Assembly: GCA_016722515.1 (NCBI GenBank)
Contig: JADKJE010000001.1
Coordinates: 124,001-188,000 of the forward strand
Direction of reading: 5' to 3'
From: Alphaproteobacteria bacterium
GTDB taxonomy: Bacteria > Pseudomonadota > Alphaproteobacteria > Rickettsiales > JADKJE01
DNA: 64,000 bases
Shown one piece after another: positions 28,320 to 37,220 of the stretch. The first letter of the stretch is position 1. The number at the start of each line of letters is the position of its first letter. The position numbers were made by a program, and so were the translations under genes. The notes under the pieces are model-generated. The model saw only the letters and a list, made by a program, of their open reading frames with translations, was not told the DNA's origin and searched no databases.

Positions 28320-28826
28320 ATGAATATCATAAATAAATTGGCTGTTATCAGCGCTTGTTCTATCGTGACATTATCAGCTTTAAGCGGATGCGCAGATAAC
28401 GGACAACCAGGGGGAAATAACTACTTCTCTAAACAAAATATAGGCACCGTTTTAGGTGGTGCTGGCGGTGCGGTTATTGGATCGAACATTGGTAAAGGCC
28501 GCGGCCAGATCGTTGGTATTGCCGCAGGTACACTTTTAGGAGCAGCACTTGGTAATACGATAGGTGCATCACTTGACCGCGCTGATATGCAATATTATAA
28601 TAACACCTCTCAGTCTTCATTAGAGAAAGCGCCGACTGGCACAACTCAAACATGGCGTAACCCTGATTCTGGTAACTCTGGAACCATTACTCCCGTTCGC
28701 ACCTATTCTCAAAATGGTCAATATTGCCGCGAATACACACAGACTATTACTGTGGGTGGGAAACGTCAGGAAGGTCATGGTGTAGCATGCCGTCAGCCTG
28801 ATGGAAGCTGGCAAATCCAGCAGTAA
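28320..28826 (+). CDS. 17 kDa surface antigen-like lipoprotein
   Basis: A 168-residue outer-membrane lipoprotein with lipobox LSGC at about residue 24. It has a glycine-zipper region (residues about 45-85: GTVLGGAGGAVIGSNIGKG, GIAAGTLLGAALGNTIG), then a C-terminal beta domain with two Cys (GQYCREYTQT and VACRQPDGSW). This is the layout of the rickettsial 17 kDa antigen family. GAGGTG precedes the ATG. Such proteins are abundant envelope components; the precise role is not known. fabI starts 25 bp after its stop. Confidence 0.92.
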   Translation: MNIINKLAVISACSIVTLSALSGCADNGQPGGNNYFSKQNIGTVLGGAGGAVIGSNIGKGRGQIVGIAAGTLLGAALGNTIGASLDRADMQYYNNTSQSSLEKAPTGTTQTWRNPDSGNSGTITPVRTYSQNGQYCREYTQTITVGGKRQEGHGVACRQPDGSWQIQQ

Positions 28827-28851
28827 TTTTGCGGAAGCAGGAGTAAGGAAT

Positions 28852-29697
28852 ATGGTAGGGGACGATAAAATCACTGTCATCGGCAACCTTATGAAAGGTA
28901 AGCGCGGTTTGATCATGGGCGTTGCCAATGACAAATCGATTGCCTGGGGCATTGCAAAAGCACTGTGCGAACAAGGAGCAGAGCTGGCCTTTACCTTTCA
29001 GGGTGAAGCCTTAGAAAAAAGGGTTCGTCCCCTTGCCGCTTCAACCGGTTCTGATTTTCTTATTCCTTGTGACGTCACTAGTGACGAGCAGTTGGATAAT
29101 GTATTTGCAGAGCTAAAGACTCGGTGGGGAACCATCGATTTTCTGGTTCACGCCGTTGCCTTTGCCGATAAGGAAGAACTCAAGGGAAAATATTTCAATA
29201 CGTCCCAGGAAGGCTTTACTAAGGCATTGCTTATCTCGTGTTATTCCTTTACAGCCATCGCCAGGCGTGCGCAACCAATGATGCCTGATGGTGGCAGCCT
29301 CCTGACACTCACCTATCTGGGTGCAGAGAGAGTTATGCCACATTACAACGTCATGGGCGTTGCAAAAGCAGCGCTTGAAACAAGTGTCCGTTATTTGGCA
29401 GTAGATTTGGGTGAATATAATATTCGCGTTAATGCTATTTCTGCAGGCCCTATTAAGACTTTAGCTGCATCAGGCATTGGTGATTTTCGCTACATTCTCA
29501 AATGGAATGAATATAACGCACCGCTCAAAAGAAATGTAACCATCGAAGACGTTGGCGGTTCTGGTCTTTACCTCCTTAGCAATTTAAGTTCTGGTGTGAG
29601 TGGTGAAGTACACCATGTTGATTGCGGGTACCATGTAGTAGGTATGAAAGCCGTTGATGCTCCAGATATCTCGGTTGTCAAAGATACTGTCACTTAA
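28852..29697 (+). CDS. fabI: Enoyl-[acyl-carrier-protein] reductase (NADH)
   Basis: Reduces the enoyl-ACP double bond in the last step of each fatty-acid elongation cycle. The 281-residue protein has the NADH site GLIMGVANDKSIAWGIAKAL and the catalytic Tyr-x6-Lys in YNVMGVAKAAL, preceded by the Tyr of TYLGAERVMPH. I chose ATG 28852 because AGGAGTAAGGA lies just upstream. An inner ATG at 28891 is closer to the usual family start, so the N-terminal 13 residues are uncertain. aroC follows 28 bp later. Confidence 0.95.
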   Translation: MVGDDKITVIGNLMKGKRGLIMGVANDKSIAWGIAKALCEQGAELAFTFQGEALEKRVRPLAASTGSDFLIPCDVTSDEQLDNVFAELKTRWGTIDFLVHAVAFADKEELKGKYFNTSQEGFTKALLISCYSFTAIARRAQPMMPDGGSLLTLTYLGAERVMPHYNVMGVAKAALETSVRYLAVDLGEYNIRVNAISAGPIKTLAASGIGDFRYILKWNEYNAPLKRNVTIEDVGGSGLYLLSNLSSGVSGEVHHVDCGYHVVGMKAVDAPDISVVKDTVT

Positions 29698-29725
29698 GCT
29701 TATACAGGATTGTCATTGTTAGCCT

Positions 29726-30808
29726 ATGTCCCACAATAGTTTTGGAACCTATTTTCAGTTTACGACCTGGGGCGAAAGCCATGGAGAAGCGATTGGCTGT
29801 GTTGTCGATGGCGTTCCTTCCCTGATTGAATTAAGTGAAGCTGATATCCAACCTTTTCTTGATAAACGCAAACCAGGTCAATCCCGTTTTACGACGCAGC
29901 GCCAGGAATCGGATCAAGTAAAAATACTCTCAGGTGTTTTCGAAGGCAAAACAACTGGGACCCCTATCAGCCTTATCATTCATAATGAAGACCAACGCTC
30001 CAAAGATTATGGTGACATCAAAGAAAAATTCCGTCCAGGACATGCTGACTACACCTATCAAATGAAATATGGTATCCGTGATTACCGCGGTGGCGGGCGT
30101 TCCAGTGCCCGTGAAACGGCGATGCGGGTTGCCGCAGGCGCTATCGCCCGAAAAATTCTAGGTGATTCCATCCGCATCCGTGGTGCACTGGTACAACTGG
30201 GTACCGAAAAAATAAATCGCAACCATTGGGATTGGAATGAAACCAGTCAAAATCCCTTTTGGTGCCCGGATAAAAGCTGCGTAAACCAGTGGGAAGAATA
30301 TCTTGATTCGGTCCGCAAAAGCGGCTCCTCAGTTGGCGCCATTATCGAAGTGGTTGCAGAAGGTGTTCCCGCAGGCCTTGGTATGCCCATTTACCGCAAA
30401 CTGGATTCTGACCTTGCCACGGCCATGATGTCTATTAATGCTGTCAAAGGGGTAGAAATTGGTGCTGGATTTGAATCTGCATCACTTCCTGGTGAAGTCA
30501 ACGGTGATGAAATGCAGATAGGTCCGGAAGGTCAGGTTGATTTTTTGAGCAACCACGCTGGAGGTATTCTTGGTGGTATTTCCTCTGGGCAACCTATCGT
30601 GGTTCGCTTTGTAGTAAAACCAACAAGCTCGATACTCACCCCTAAAAAAACCATCGATATTCATGGCCATAACACCGAAATCCTAACCAAAGGCCGACAC
30701 GATCCATGCGTTGGCATTAGGGCTGTACCTGTTGCCGAGGCCATGATGGCATGCGTATTAGCAGATCACTTTCTGTTAAGAAAGATCGAAACAAATAAAA
30801 CCGTTTAA
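29726..30808 (+). CDS. aroC: Chorismate synthase
   Basis: Converts EPSP to chorismate using reduced FMN, the last step of the shikimate pathway. The 360-residue protein has the family blocks TTWGESHGEAIGCVVDG, RKPGQSRFTTQRQESD, RGGGRSSARETAMRVAAGA and GRHDPCVGIRAVPVAEAM. All conserved positions I can check are intact. It lies directly downstream of fabI, likely on the same transcript. It shows the organism can probably make aromatic compounds. Confidence 0.97.
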   Translation: MSHNSFGTYFQFTTWGESHGEAIGCVVDGVPSLIELSEADIQPFLDKRKPGQSRFTTQRQESDQVKILSGVFEGKTTGTPISLIIHNEDQRSKDYGDIKEKFRPGHADYTYQMKYGIRDYRGGGRSSARETAMRVAAGAIARKILGDSIRIRGALVQLGTEKINRNHWDWNETSQNPFWCPDKSCVNQWEEYLDSVRKSGSSVGAIIEVVAEGVPAGLGMPIYRKLDSDLATAMMSINAVKGVEIGAGFESASLPGEVNGDEMQIGPEGQVDFLSNHAGGILGGISSGQPIVVRFVVKPTSSILTPKKTIDIHGHNTEILTKGRHDPCVGIRAVPVAEAMMACVLADHFLLRKIETNKTV

Positions 30809-30874
30809 ATATATAATCATTTAAACAAATATTTAAATAATTATAATTTATAATGATTGTAATGTGAGGTGAAT

Positions 30875-31543
30875 ATGCTCAAAAAAATAATTATTATGTC
30901 TTTGATCCCAGCGGTCATGTTATCAGCATGTGCCGACCCCGTTATAATCCATTACGGAGTTACTGGCCCCTTGGCCTGCTCCCATATAGAAACCGAGCTT
31001 CAATCGGCCCGTCTGGCATTGAAAGAATCAAAGAGAGAAGATAGCTTTAAACTTCAGTACATTTTGATCGTTCCAGCTGTTGTATCCATTTACAGGATGA
31101 ATAAAGCAGAAACAGCGGCTCGCAAGCGTATTGACGAGTTAGAAGGTCTTTATCAAAGACAGGCATGCAATTCGCAAAACTCAGGCATTCCGACCCCACG
31201 GTCTCCCTATGGGACTCAAGGTACTAACCAGCCAACCATGATGGAACCCCAATCGCTTGCCCCGATGGCTCCCCCTACCCCAGTGATGCCAGCCTTTCCA
31301 AATTCACCCGATCAGCCCGGTATGGGACAGCCAGCAATGCCATCGAACCAATCTCCACAAATGCCCTGGCTAAACCAGCAGCAACCAGGCGGAATGCCTA
31401 TGCAGCAGCAAGGCATGGTGGCTCCGGGAGGATACCCTAATAATGGGCAATATAATCAGCAACTCTTGCAACAACCTCACGTGATGCAGCAGACTCCTAA
31501 CCCGATCCCATTGTGGCAACGTCCGCAGTTTGACACTTACTAA
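30875..31543 (+). CDS. Lipoprotein with Pro/Gln/Met-rich tail
   Basis: A 222-residue protein with lipobox LSAC at about residue 19, a central helical region with a coiled-coil character (ETAARKRIDELEGLYQ) and a hydrophobic stretch (YILIVPAVVSIY). The long low-complexity C-terminus is rich in Pro, Gln, Met and Asn and is probably disordered. ATG 30875 is preceded by GAGGTG. No domain is recognised. It lies in a very AT-rich upstream context (30809-30874), which may hold its promoter (a TATAAT-like box near 30850). Function unknown. Confidence 0.8.
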   Translation: MLKKIIIMSLIPAVMLSACADPVIIHYGVTGPLACSHIETELQSARLALKESKREDSFKLQYILIVPAVVSIYRMNKAETAARKRIDELEGLYQRQACNSQNSGIPTPRSPYGTQGTNQPTMMEPQSLAPMAPPTPVMPAFPNSPDQPGMGQPAMPSNQSPQMPWLNQQQPGGMPMQQQGMVAPGGYPNNGQYNQQLLQQPHVMQQTPNPIPLWQRPQFDTY

Positions 31544-31556
31544 TGTAAACCACAGC

Positions 31557-32573
31557 ATGCTTGCCATTCAGGATGTAAGAGTAATCCATCAACAGATCTG
31601 CTCATGGTATGATGCCCATGGGCGCAAGCAATTGCCCTGGAGGCTAACGTCAAACCCGTACCATGTCTATCTCAGTGAAGTCATGTTGCAGCAAACGCAG
31701 GTGAAAACAGTGCTGGATAAATTCTATGCTCCTTTCTTGCTGCGATTCCCGACTCTTCTATCGGTTGCCCAGGCAAACAAGGAGGACATACTCCAACAAT
31801 GGCAAGGGCTTGGCTACTATAATCGAGCCATTAACTTGTGGAATACCGCTCAATTAACACAGGGACAATTGCCTTCATCCATTGAGGCCTTAACTCAGTT
31901 ACCAGGTATCGGTCAAAATACAGCGCATGCGATTGCATGCTTTGCCTTTGGTCAAGCGGTACCGATTTTGGAGGCCAATGTTCGCAGGATCTTGGCAAGA
32001 TTTTATGCTATTGAGCATATTAATATCAGTGAGTTATGGAGACTATCTAATCTCTTACTTAATAAAGATGATGCTTTCATTCACAACCAAGCGCTCATGG
32101 ATATTGGCTCCAGTATTTGCACTCCCAAAGAGCCAGCATGCTATATGTGCCCGCTCTCCCAAGCATGCCAAGGTCGACATCATCCTCACCAATATCCCAA
32201 TCCGACCCCAACCAAAGCTACTCCTATACGTTTTAAGAAAATTTTGATTCTGTGCGATAGCAGAGGTTATGTTTATCTGCAACAGCGTCATAGTCGTTTT
32301 CTTAACGGGCTTTTTCAATTTCTAGAATTTGAACAGGACGAAACACTGGCCTTTAATCGTCAGCCCATTGAACTAAACCTGGTTACTTTTATTGGCAAGG
32401 TTCAACAAACCTATAGCCATTTTCAATTACATGCCGAAATATTTTTATGTAACCTGCACAATACGTCCAACGAAAATAGCTGGTACTCACAGGAACAAAT
32501 GAATACGCTGCCTGTTTCAAAAGCAGAAACAAAAATTATAGCGCTTCTAAAGAAACACATGCTCTTGCAATGA
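31557..32573 (+). CDS. mutY: A/G-specific adenine glycosylase MutY with altered catalytic Asp
   Basis: MutY removes adenine mispaired with 8-oxoguanine. The 338-residue protein has the catalytic Glu in LSEVMLQQTQV, the helix-hairpin-helix LPGIGQNTAHAIACFAFG, the [4Fe-4S] loop with Cys spaced 6-2-5 (CTPKEPACYMCPLSQAC) and a C-terminal NUDIX-like region. The residue matching the essential Asp138 of E. coli (PILDGNV) is Glu here (PILEANV, residue 139). Activity could be reduced or the geometry altered. ATG 31557 lacks a strong ribosome site; the frame is open to a TTG at 31530 overlapping the previous gene. Confidence 0.9.
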   Translation: MLAIQDVRVIHQQICSWYDAHGRKQLPWRLTSNPYHVYLSEVMLQQTQVKTVLDKFYAPFLLRFPTLLSVAQANKEDILQQWQGLGYYNRAINLWNTAQLTQGQLPSSIEALTQLPGIGQNTAHAIACFAFGQAVPILEANVRRILARFYAIEHINISELWRLSNLLLNKDDAFIHNQALMDIGSSICTPKEPACYMCPLSQACQGRHHPHQYPNPTPTKATPIRFKKILILCDSRGYVYLQQRHSRFLNGLFQFLEFEQDETLAFNRQPIELNLVTFIGKVQQTYSHFQLHAEIFLCNLHNTSNENSWYSQEQMNTLPVSKAETKIIALLKKHMLLQ

Positions 32574-32588
32574 ACCCCTTAAAAACGA

Positions 32589-32816
32589 CTAACGACCTTC
32601 TTTACGAATAGACTCTTTCTGAGCAGTATTCCTTGCCTGTAGTGCAGCGGTATGAGAACCGAGAATCTCTTTATGATTCACCTGAGCAGACTGAACCGAA
32701 TCTGATCCTGGGCTTGATGAATATTGCCCAGCAACCTTATTACTTAATTCAGCCATGTGTTCTCCAGCCTGCAATACAGACTTCACTCGATTAACCCACA
32801 GATGATTGTTAGCCAT
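32589..32816 (-). CDS. Small protein of unknown function
   Basis: A 75-codon frame starting at ATG 32816 (in frame to a GTG at 32831), with a short helical N-terminus and a polar Ser/Gln/Ala-rich rest. No signal peptide and no recognised domain. It ends 16 bases from the mutY stop on the opposite strand. Codon use looks coherent but evidence is modest. Confidence 0.45.
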   Translation of the reverse strand: MANNHLWVNRVKSVLQAGEHMAELSNKVAGQYSSSPGSDSVQSAQVNHKEILGSHTAALQARNTAQKESIRKEGR

Positions 32817-32977
32817 AAGCGAACATCCCACGTCTTTTTAAAGCGCCCGTAACAAGTAGTTGTCTATTCATCTAGGAACGACACCTGCTCTATGGACACA
32901 CAATTATTTATTATATCAAAAAAAACACAGATTATTAATAGGCTTAATTTTAATAAATAAATAATTATGATTGACAT

Positions 32978-33472
32978 CTATTTCAATAAATGCTTGAAAT
33001 GATTTTGTACCGGAGCTGGTCTATTTTTAAGATGTTCCTCAGCTAATCGTTGCACGTCGCGATAACTAAGTGCAATGATCTTCTGGCCTGAATCCAAATA
33101 AATATGGATGTTAAGCCCACCTTTTTTATTGGTATAAGCTTTGACTAATTTACCAGAATTCTCGCGTCGATATTTTTCCAGTAAAAGATTAATCACTTCT
33201 TTAGAAAGCTCATGCTTCATCTCATCTGCATGGCGCGTTGCATGCGCTTGGGCAATACGAATTTCCTCAGCACGTTTATGAATGGCTTTAGGAGTAAAAT
33301 GAATTTCTTTTTCATGTCCCTGTTTATCTGTAAAGGCCGCTGTAATCGTGCCGTCTTGTTGATGGATAATCTGATCCTGCTTTACACCATATTGCTCTTC
33401 TAATTGCTTAGCAACTAACAAGAAATCAGCGGGTGTGTATAGCGGCTTATTGCCTTGAATTTGGTTTTCCAT
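32978..33472 (-). CDS. Protein of unknown function, 164 aa
   Basis: A soluble 164-residue protein rich in Lys, His, Gln and Glu, mostly helical, with a short beta-like segment (GGLNIHIYLDSGQKIIALSY) near residue 120. I chose ATG 33472 because GGAG lies about nine bases upstream; the frame opens at a TTG at 33493. No signal peptide or known domain. Flanked by about 150-bp AT-rich gaps on both sides, so probably a single-gene unit. Confidence 0.7.
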   Translation of the reverse strand: MENQIQGNKPLYTPADFLLVAKQLEEQYGVKQDQIIHQQDGTITAAFTDKQGHEKEIHFTPKAIHKRAEEIRIAQAHATRHADEMKHELSKEVINLLLEKYRRENSGKLVKAYTNKKGGLNIHIYLDSGQKIIALSYRDVQRLAEEHLKNRPAPVQNHFKHLLK

Positions 33473-33669
33473 GATACATTCTCCATTTATCAATAAAACT
33501 CTCTAAAGACAATGGTACATCAATTGTATTAACAAATAATTACAATCACAAATCAAACCACTGAACAAAAAGCTAAAACGGCACCCCAGCAAAACACTGA
33601 TAGCGCAACCCGCTCAATGCCTAATCAAATTCTATTGGCTTAATAAATGTATGACCTCATTACAGCAAT

Positions 33670-33864
33670 CTAATGGTCACTACCATGATGCTTTACAAAA
33701 TGGCGGCCACAATAGGGGCAATCAATACTACCAGCGGCCGACAGGTCCAGGTAGACTTTAGGATGCCCCAAAGAACCACCACCACCATCACAGCTAATTT
33801 TAGCTTTGGTGACGTAGATAATCTCTGCCTGATGTTCAATATTTGTTTTTGGGTTATCGCTCAT
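33670..33864 (-). CDS. CHCC-type zinc-finger protein (NDUFS6-like)
   Basis: A 64-residue protein matching the CHCC zinc-finger domain also found in complex I subunit NDUFS6. Ligands are visible: Cys in KISCDGGGGSLGHPKVYLDL with its His, then CPYCGRHF. In alphaproteobacteria small stand-alone versions are common and may be complex I related, but this is inferred. It starts with AGGT upstream and lies 16 bases downstream of the SDR gene, so it belongs to the purF-SDR transcript. Confidence 0.88.
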   Translation of the reverse strand: MSDNPKTNIEHQAEIIYVTKAKISCDGGGGSLGHPKVYLDLSAAGSIDCPYCGRHFVKHHGSDH

Positions 33865-33880
33865 AGGTTACCTTTAGCCT

Positions 33881-34585
33881 TTAAACATGAAATTTCTTAC
33901 CTGATGCCGTACAGGCCTCAGCTGCCAGTTCAACAAATATATCTGTAATTTCATCGGGATGTACCAACTTCATAGGATCCTGTCCTGGCATAGCAGCAGC
34001 GTGCATATCCGTCCTGACCTCTCCAGGATTAATTAAATTAGCCTTCACCGATGTATGTTTATTTTCAGCCGCGTATGTCTTACCCAAACACGCCAATGCC
34101 AATTTGGATGCCGCATACGCACCCCAATACGGGTAGACCGCTTCAGTTACATTAGACGTAACAAACATAGCTCTCCCTGATGCGGATGCCTTAAGCAATG
34201 GATCCATGCTTCTTAATAACCGATAGTTGGCAGTCAGATTCGTAGCAATCACCTCATCCCATACTTTAGGAACGATATGCGATACAGGAGTTAAGCTTCC
34301 CAAAATACCTGCATTTCCAACCAGGATATCCAATCGTTTAAAACGTTGAAAAATTTCGGCTCCTAAAGCATCAATTTGATCAGCTTTAGTAAGATCAAGT
34401 GGCACCAGCGTCGCTTGGCCACCCATTGCTTGAATGGCATCATCAACTTCTTCTAAACCACCCACCGTACGAGCCAACAAAATTGTATGAGCACCTTCTC
34501 TGGCTAAACGCTTGGCAACAGCAGCGCCGATACCGCGTGAAGCACCAGTAATAAGAGCAATTCTACCTTCTAATATTCCAGACAT
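33881..34585 (-). CDS. Short-chain dehydrogenase/reductase
   Basis: A classical SDR of 234 residues. Cofactor loop TGASRGIG near the N-terminus, the NAG motif (LVGNAGILG), the catalytic Ser (TSN) and Tyr-x3-Lys in YAASK are all present. The arginine after the first strand (LLARTV) suggests NADPH preference. Substrate unknown. It lies 33 bp after purF, an association often seen in alphaproteobacteria (radA-cvpA-purF-SDR). Confidence 0.92.
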   Translation of the reverse strand: MSGILEGRIALITGASRGIGAAVAKRLAREGAHTILLARTVGGLEEVDDAIQAMGGQATLVPLDLTKADQIDALGAEIFQRFKRLDILVGNAGILGSLTPVSHIVPKVWDEVIATNLTANYRLLRSMDPLLKASASGRAMFVTSNVTEAVYPYWGAYAASKLALACLGKTYAAENKHTSVKANLINPGEVRTDMHAAAMPGQDPMKLVHPDEITDIFVELAAEACTASGKKFHV

Positions 34586-34618
34586 GAGCTAACCAACCGT
34601 ATTAATCAGGGCGTAAGG

Positions 34619-36082
34619 CTAAGCTGATTTTGACTCAAATGCAAGCGATTCAAACAACGGCATAACACCGCCATGTTTATCACGCAGTAGAGTTGGATAA
34701 TCCCCCGTAAAACAGGCATCACAAAATTGCGGGATTTTCTTGTCACGTTTAATGTTCGCAATCGCCCTGTAAAGACCATCCACCGAAATGAACGTTAGAC
34801 TATCCACATTAATAATCTTGGCCATCTCTTCCATCGAATAACGTGCCGCCAGCAATTTTCCCTCTTCAGGGGTATCTACGCCATAAAAACATGAATGTAC
34901 TGTTGGTGGACTTGAAATACACATGTGCACTTCCTTAGCTCCAGCGTTACGTACCATATCAACAATTTTCTTGGACGTTGTGCCGCGAACGATACTATCA
35001 TCAACCAACACCACCCGTTTATCTCTCAGCATATTGCCATTCACATTATGCTTCAACTTAACTCCCAGGTGTCTGACATGATCGGTAGGCTCAATAAATG
35101 TTCTGCCCACATAGTGATTTCGGATAATTCCCAGCTCAAATGGAATCCCGGATTGTTCGGAAAAACCTAGAGCGGCAGGAACACCAGAATCGGGAACCGG
35201 AACCACAAGATCAGCCTGGATATTTGCTTCTTTAGCGAGCTCAATTCCAATTTGCTTACGCATTTCATAGACATGGCGACCTTCAACAATACTATCGGGG
35301 CGAGCAAAATAGATATATTCAAAAATACAAAAGCGAGGGTTTTGTTCCCTAAAAGGTTTCAAACTTGCCACTTTGCCATTTTCAATAACAACCACTTCTC
35401 CTGGTTCAACATCGCGAACAAACTCAGCACCGATAATATCCAATGCACAGGTTTCAGAAGCAACAACATAGCTATTATCGAGTTTGCCAATAACCAGTGG
35501 ACGAATACCTAAAGAATCGCGCGCAGCATAAAGACGGTTTTTATCTAACGCAACGATAGAATAAGCGCCTTCTATCCGACGAAGCGCATCAATAAATTGA
35601 TCGAGCACATTATTATAGGTACTGGTTGCCATTAAATGGATGACCGTTTCTGTATCCATAGACGTTTGAAAAATAGACCCCCTAGCCACTAATTCTTTGC
35701 GCAGTGTCAACGCATTGGTCAGGTTACCATTATGAGCTACAGCAAAGCCACCAAATTCAAATTCGGCAAAAATCGGCTGGATATTTCGTACATGCTTGCC
35801 ACCCGCTGTAGAATAACGCACATGCCCAATGGCTGCATGGCCAACCAGACGAGCCATTACTTCCTGCGAGTTAAAATTATCGCCCACTTTACCTAATGCA
35901 GTGTGATTAAAAAACTGGCCACCGTCAGTCGACACAATCCCTGCCGCCTCCTGCCCTCTATGCTGTAGCGCATGAAGTCCAAGAGCCGTATAGGCTGCCG
36001 CATCTCCATGATTAATAATACCAAATACACCACACTCCTCATGGAGCTTATCGTCATCAAAAGGATCGGTTGAAATCATCAT
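34619..36082 (-). CDS. purF: Amidophosphoribosyltransferase
   Basis: First committed step of purine synthesis: PRPP plus glutamine to phosphoribosylamine. The 487-residue protein is the propeptide/FeS type like B. subtilis PurF. The mature N-terminal Cys follows a short leader (EECGVFGI), so removal of about 16 residues is expected. It has HALQHRGQEAAGI, the PRPP loop VVLVDDSIVRGTT, and Cys in RFCIFEY, VHSCFYG and FCDACF consistent with FeS ligands. cvpA, its usual upstream partner, is separated by an insertion. Confidence 0.97.
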   Translation of the reverse strand: MMISTDPFDDDKLHEECGVFGIINHGDAAAYTALGLHALQHRGQEAAGIVSTDGGQFFNHTALGKVGDNFNSQEVMARLVGHAAIGHVRYSTAGGKHVRNIQPIFAEFEFGGFAVAHNGNLTNALTLRKELVARGSIFQTSMDTETVIHLMATSTYNNVLDQFIDALRRIEGAYSIVALDKNRLYAARDSLGIRPLVIGKLDNSYVVASETCALDIIGAEFVRDVEPGEVVVIENGKVASLKPFREQNPRFCIFEYIYFARPDSIVEGRHVYEMRKQIGIELAKEANIQADLVVPVPDSGVPAALGFSEQSGIPFELGIIRNHYVGRTFIEPTDHVRHLGVKLKHNVNGNMLRDKRVVLVDDSIVRGTTSKKIVDMVRNAGAKEVHMCISSPPTVHSCFYGVDTPEEGKLLAARYSMEEMAKIINVDSLTFISVDGLYRAIANIKRDKKIPQFCDACFTGDYPTLLRDKHGGVMPLFESLAFESKSA

Positions 36083-36230
36083 ATATAATCATCTTGGGAA
36101 GAGGGATGGAACTGCGGCGATTTTAACATATTTTGAAGCCAAATACTAGTATAGATATTCAATCACAAATCGGTAATAAAGCCGGACTCTGTCATCGACA
36201 CAACGCCCCCTCCCACCACCCCAGATTCAT

Positions 36231-36604
36231 CAGCACTAGTGTCCAGTAACTTCTGGATGTATATGGGATAAAGGCTGGCTCTCTATGCAAAGCACCGTAT
36301 AATGAAGTTGCCGAAACTCAACATCAGGAGCCAGCCATGTTAGTATTCCCTCATTTCATGCATTATTGAAAGACTTACCTGGTTATAAATTTGAATGACG
36401 AAAAGAAGAGCTTGATCTGGATTATGCGGCGCGTGGTTTTAGTGAATGGCATCACTTTCTCAGTATGGTTTACTGCCAGTTGACAAAGCATGAGCGCTAT
36501 TAAAGCCAGATAGCCCTGTAAACTAGCTTAAAAAGCCAACGAAATCACAAAAAACAAAGTAAACAATTATATATCAATATGTTATTCATTGGACACTAGT
36601 GCTG
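36231..36604 (+). mobile_element. IS4-like remnant (374 bp) with 15-bp inverted ends
   Basis: Perfect 15-bp inverted repeats bound the element: CAGCACTAGTGTCCA at 36231-36245 and its reverse complement at 36590-36604. Weaker symmetry extends outward into C- and G-rich flanks. Inside, from about 36338, a plus-strand remnant reads FHALLKDLPGYKFE, a stop, then DLDYAARGFSEWHHFLSMVY and CQLTKHERY, resembling the N-terminus of IS4-family transposases with the DUF4372 domain. The catalytic part is gone. It is a non-autonomous internal-deletion derivative. No clear target duplication is visible because the ends are themselves palindromic (CACTAGTG). Confidence 0.7.
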
Positions 36605-36706
36605 GTGAGGAGGGGTGGCAGAAGGCAATATCTTTTATGGTATGTGCTGGACAAATTAAAGGAATACTCTTACCCTCGCCTTCTAAAATCACAATGAGCG
36701 CTCCCT

Positions 36707-37120
36707 ATGATAACCTCACTTTATGCTGCCTTACTCACCCTAATCTATATCGGCTTGTCGATCTATGTGATTGCGGGACGTTGGAAGTTCAAACTTGCCG
36801 TCGGTGATGGCAATCAAGACAACATGAAACGCCGCATCCGCGCACATGGAAATTTTGCCGAATACGCCCCGCTATTTTTGATTATCCTTGGCCTGGCCGA
36901 ATATAGCGGTCTGCCTGCCTCTGCTGTGCATGGTTTTGGACTCTTATTCGTGGCCGCACGGTTGTTGCATGCTTACAGCCTTACTATAGGTGAGCGTTAC
37001 AAAGACGGCATCTTGACTGGAGGAATTCGTTTCAGGTCCATAGGTATGGTAGGAACGTTTACTTCAATGGCATTGTTAGCGCTGGTTTTAATAGTACAAT
37101 GGATAGCCAATAGCCATTAG
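36707..37120 (+). CDS. MAPEG family membrane protein
   Basis: A 137-residue integral membrane protein with four hydrophobic segments. The family motif RAHGNFAEYAPLFL (after TM1) and the RLLHAY segment are clear, placing it with the MAPEG/YecN glutathione-linked membrane proteins. The enzymatic role is not known for the bacterial branch. It lies on the opposite strand to its neighbours, between cvpA and purF, next to the IS4-like remnant, so it was probably inserted into this otherwise conserved gene order. Confidence 0.9.
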   Translation: MITSLYAALLTLIYIGLSIYVIAGRWKFKLAVGDGNQDNMKRRIRAHGNFAEYAPLFLIILGLAEYSGLPASAVHGFGLLFVAARLLHAYSLTIGERYKDGILTGGIRFRSIGMVGTFTSMALLALVLIVQWIANSH

Positions 37121-37220
37121 GCATAATTGGCTTGGCCTAACGACTAATCCATTACATTATGACTGACTAACGTTATCGCGGCACGCTTAGTTGCCGCCAT
37201 GGATTGCCCGCCAAAATAGC

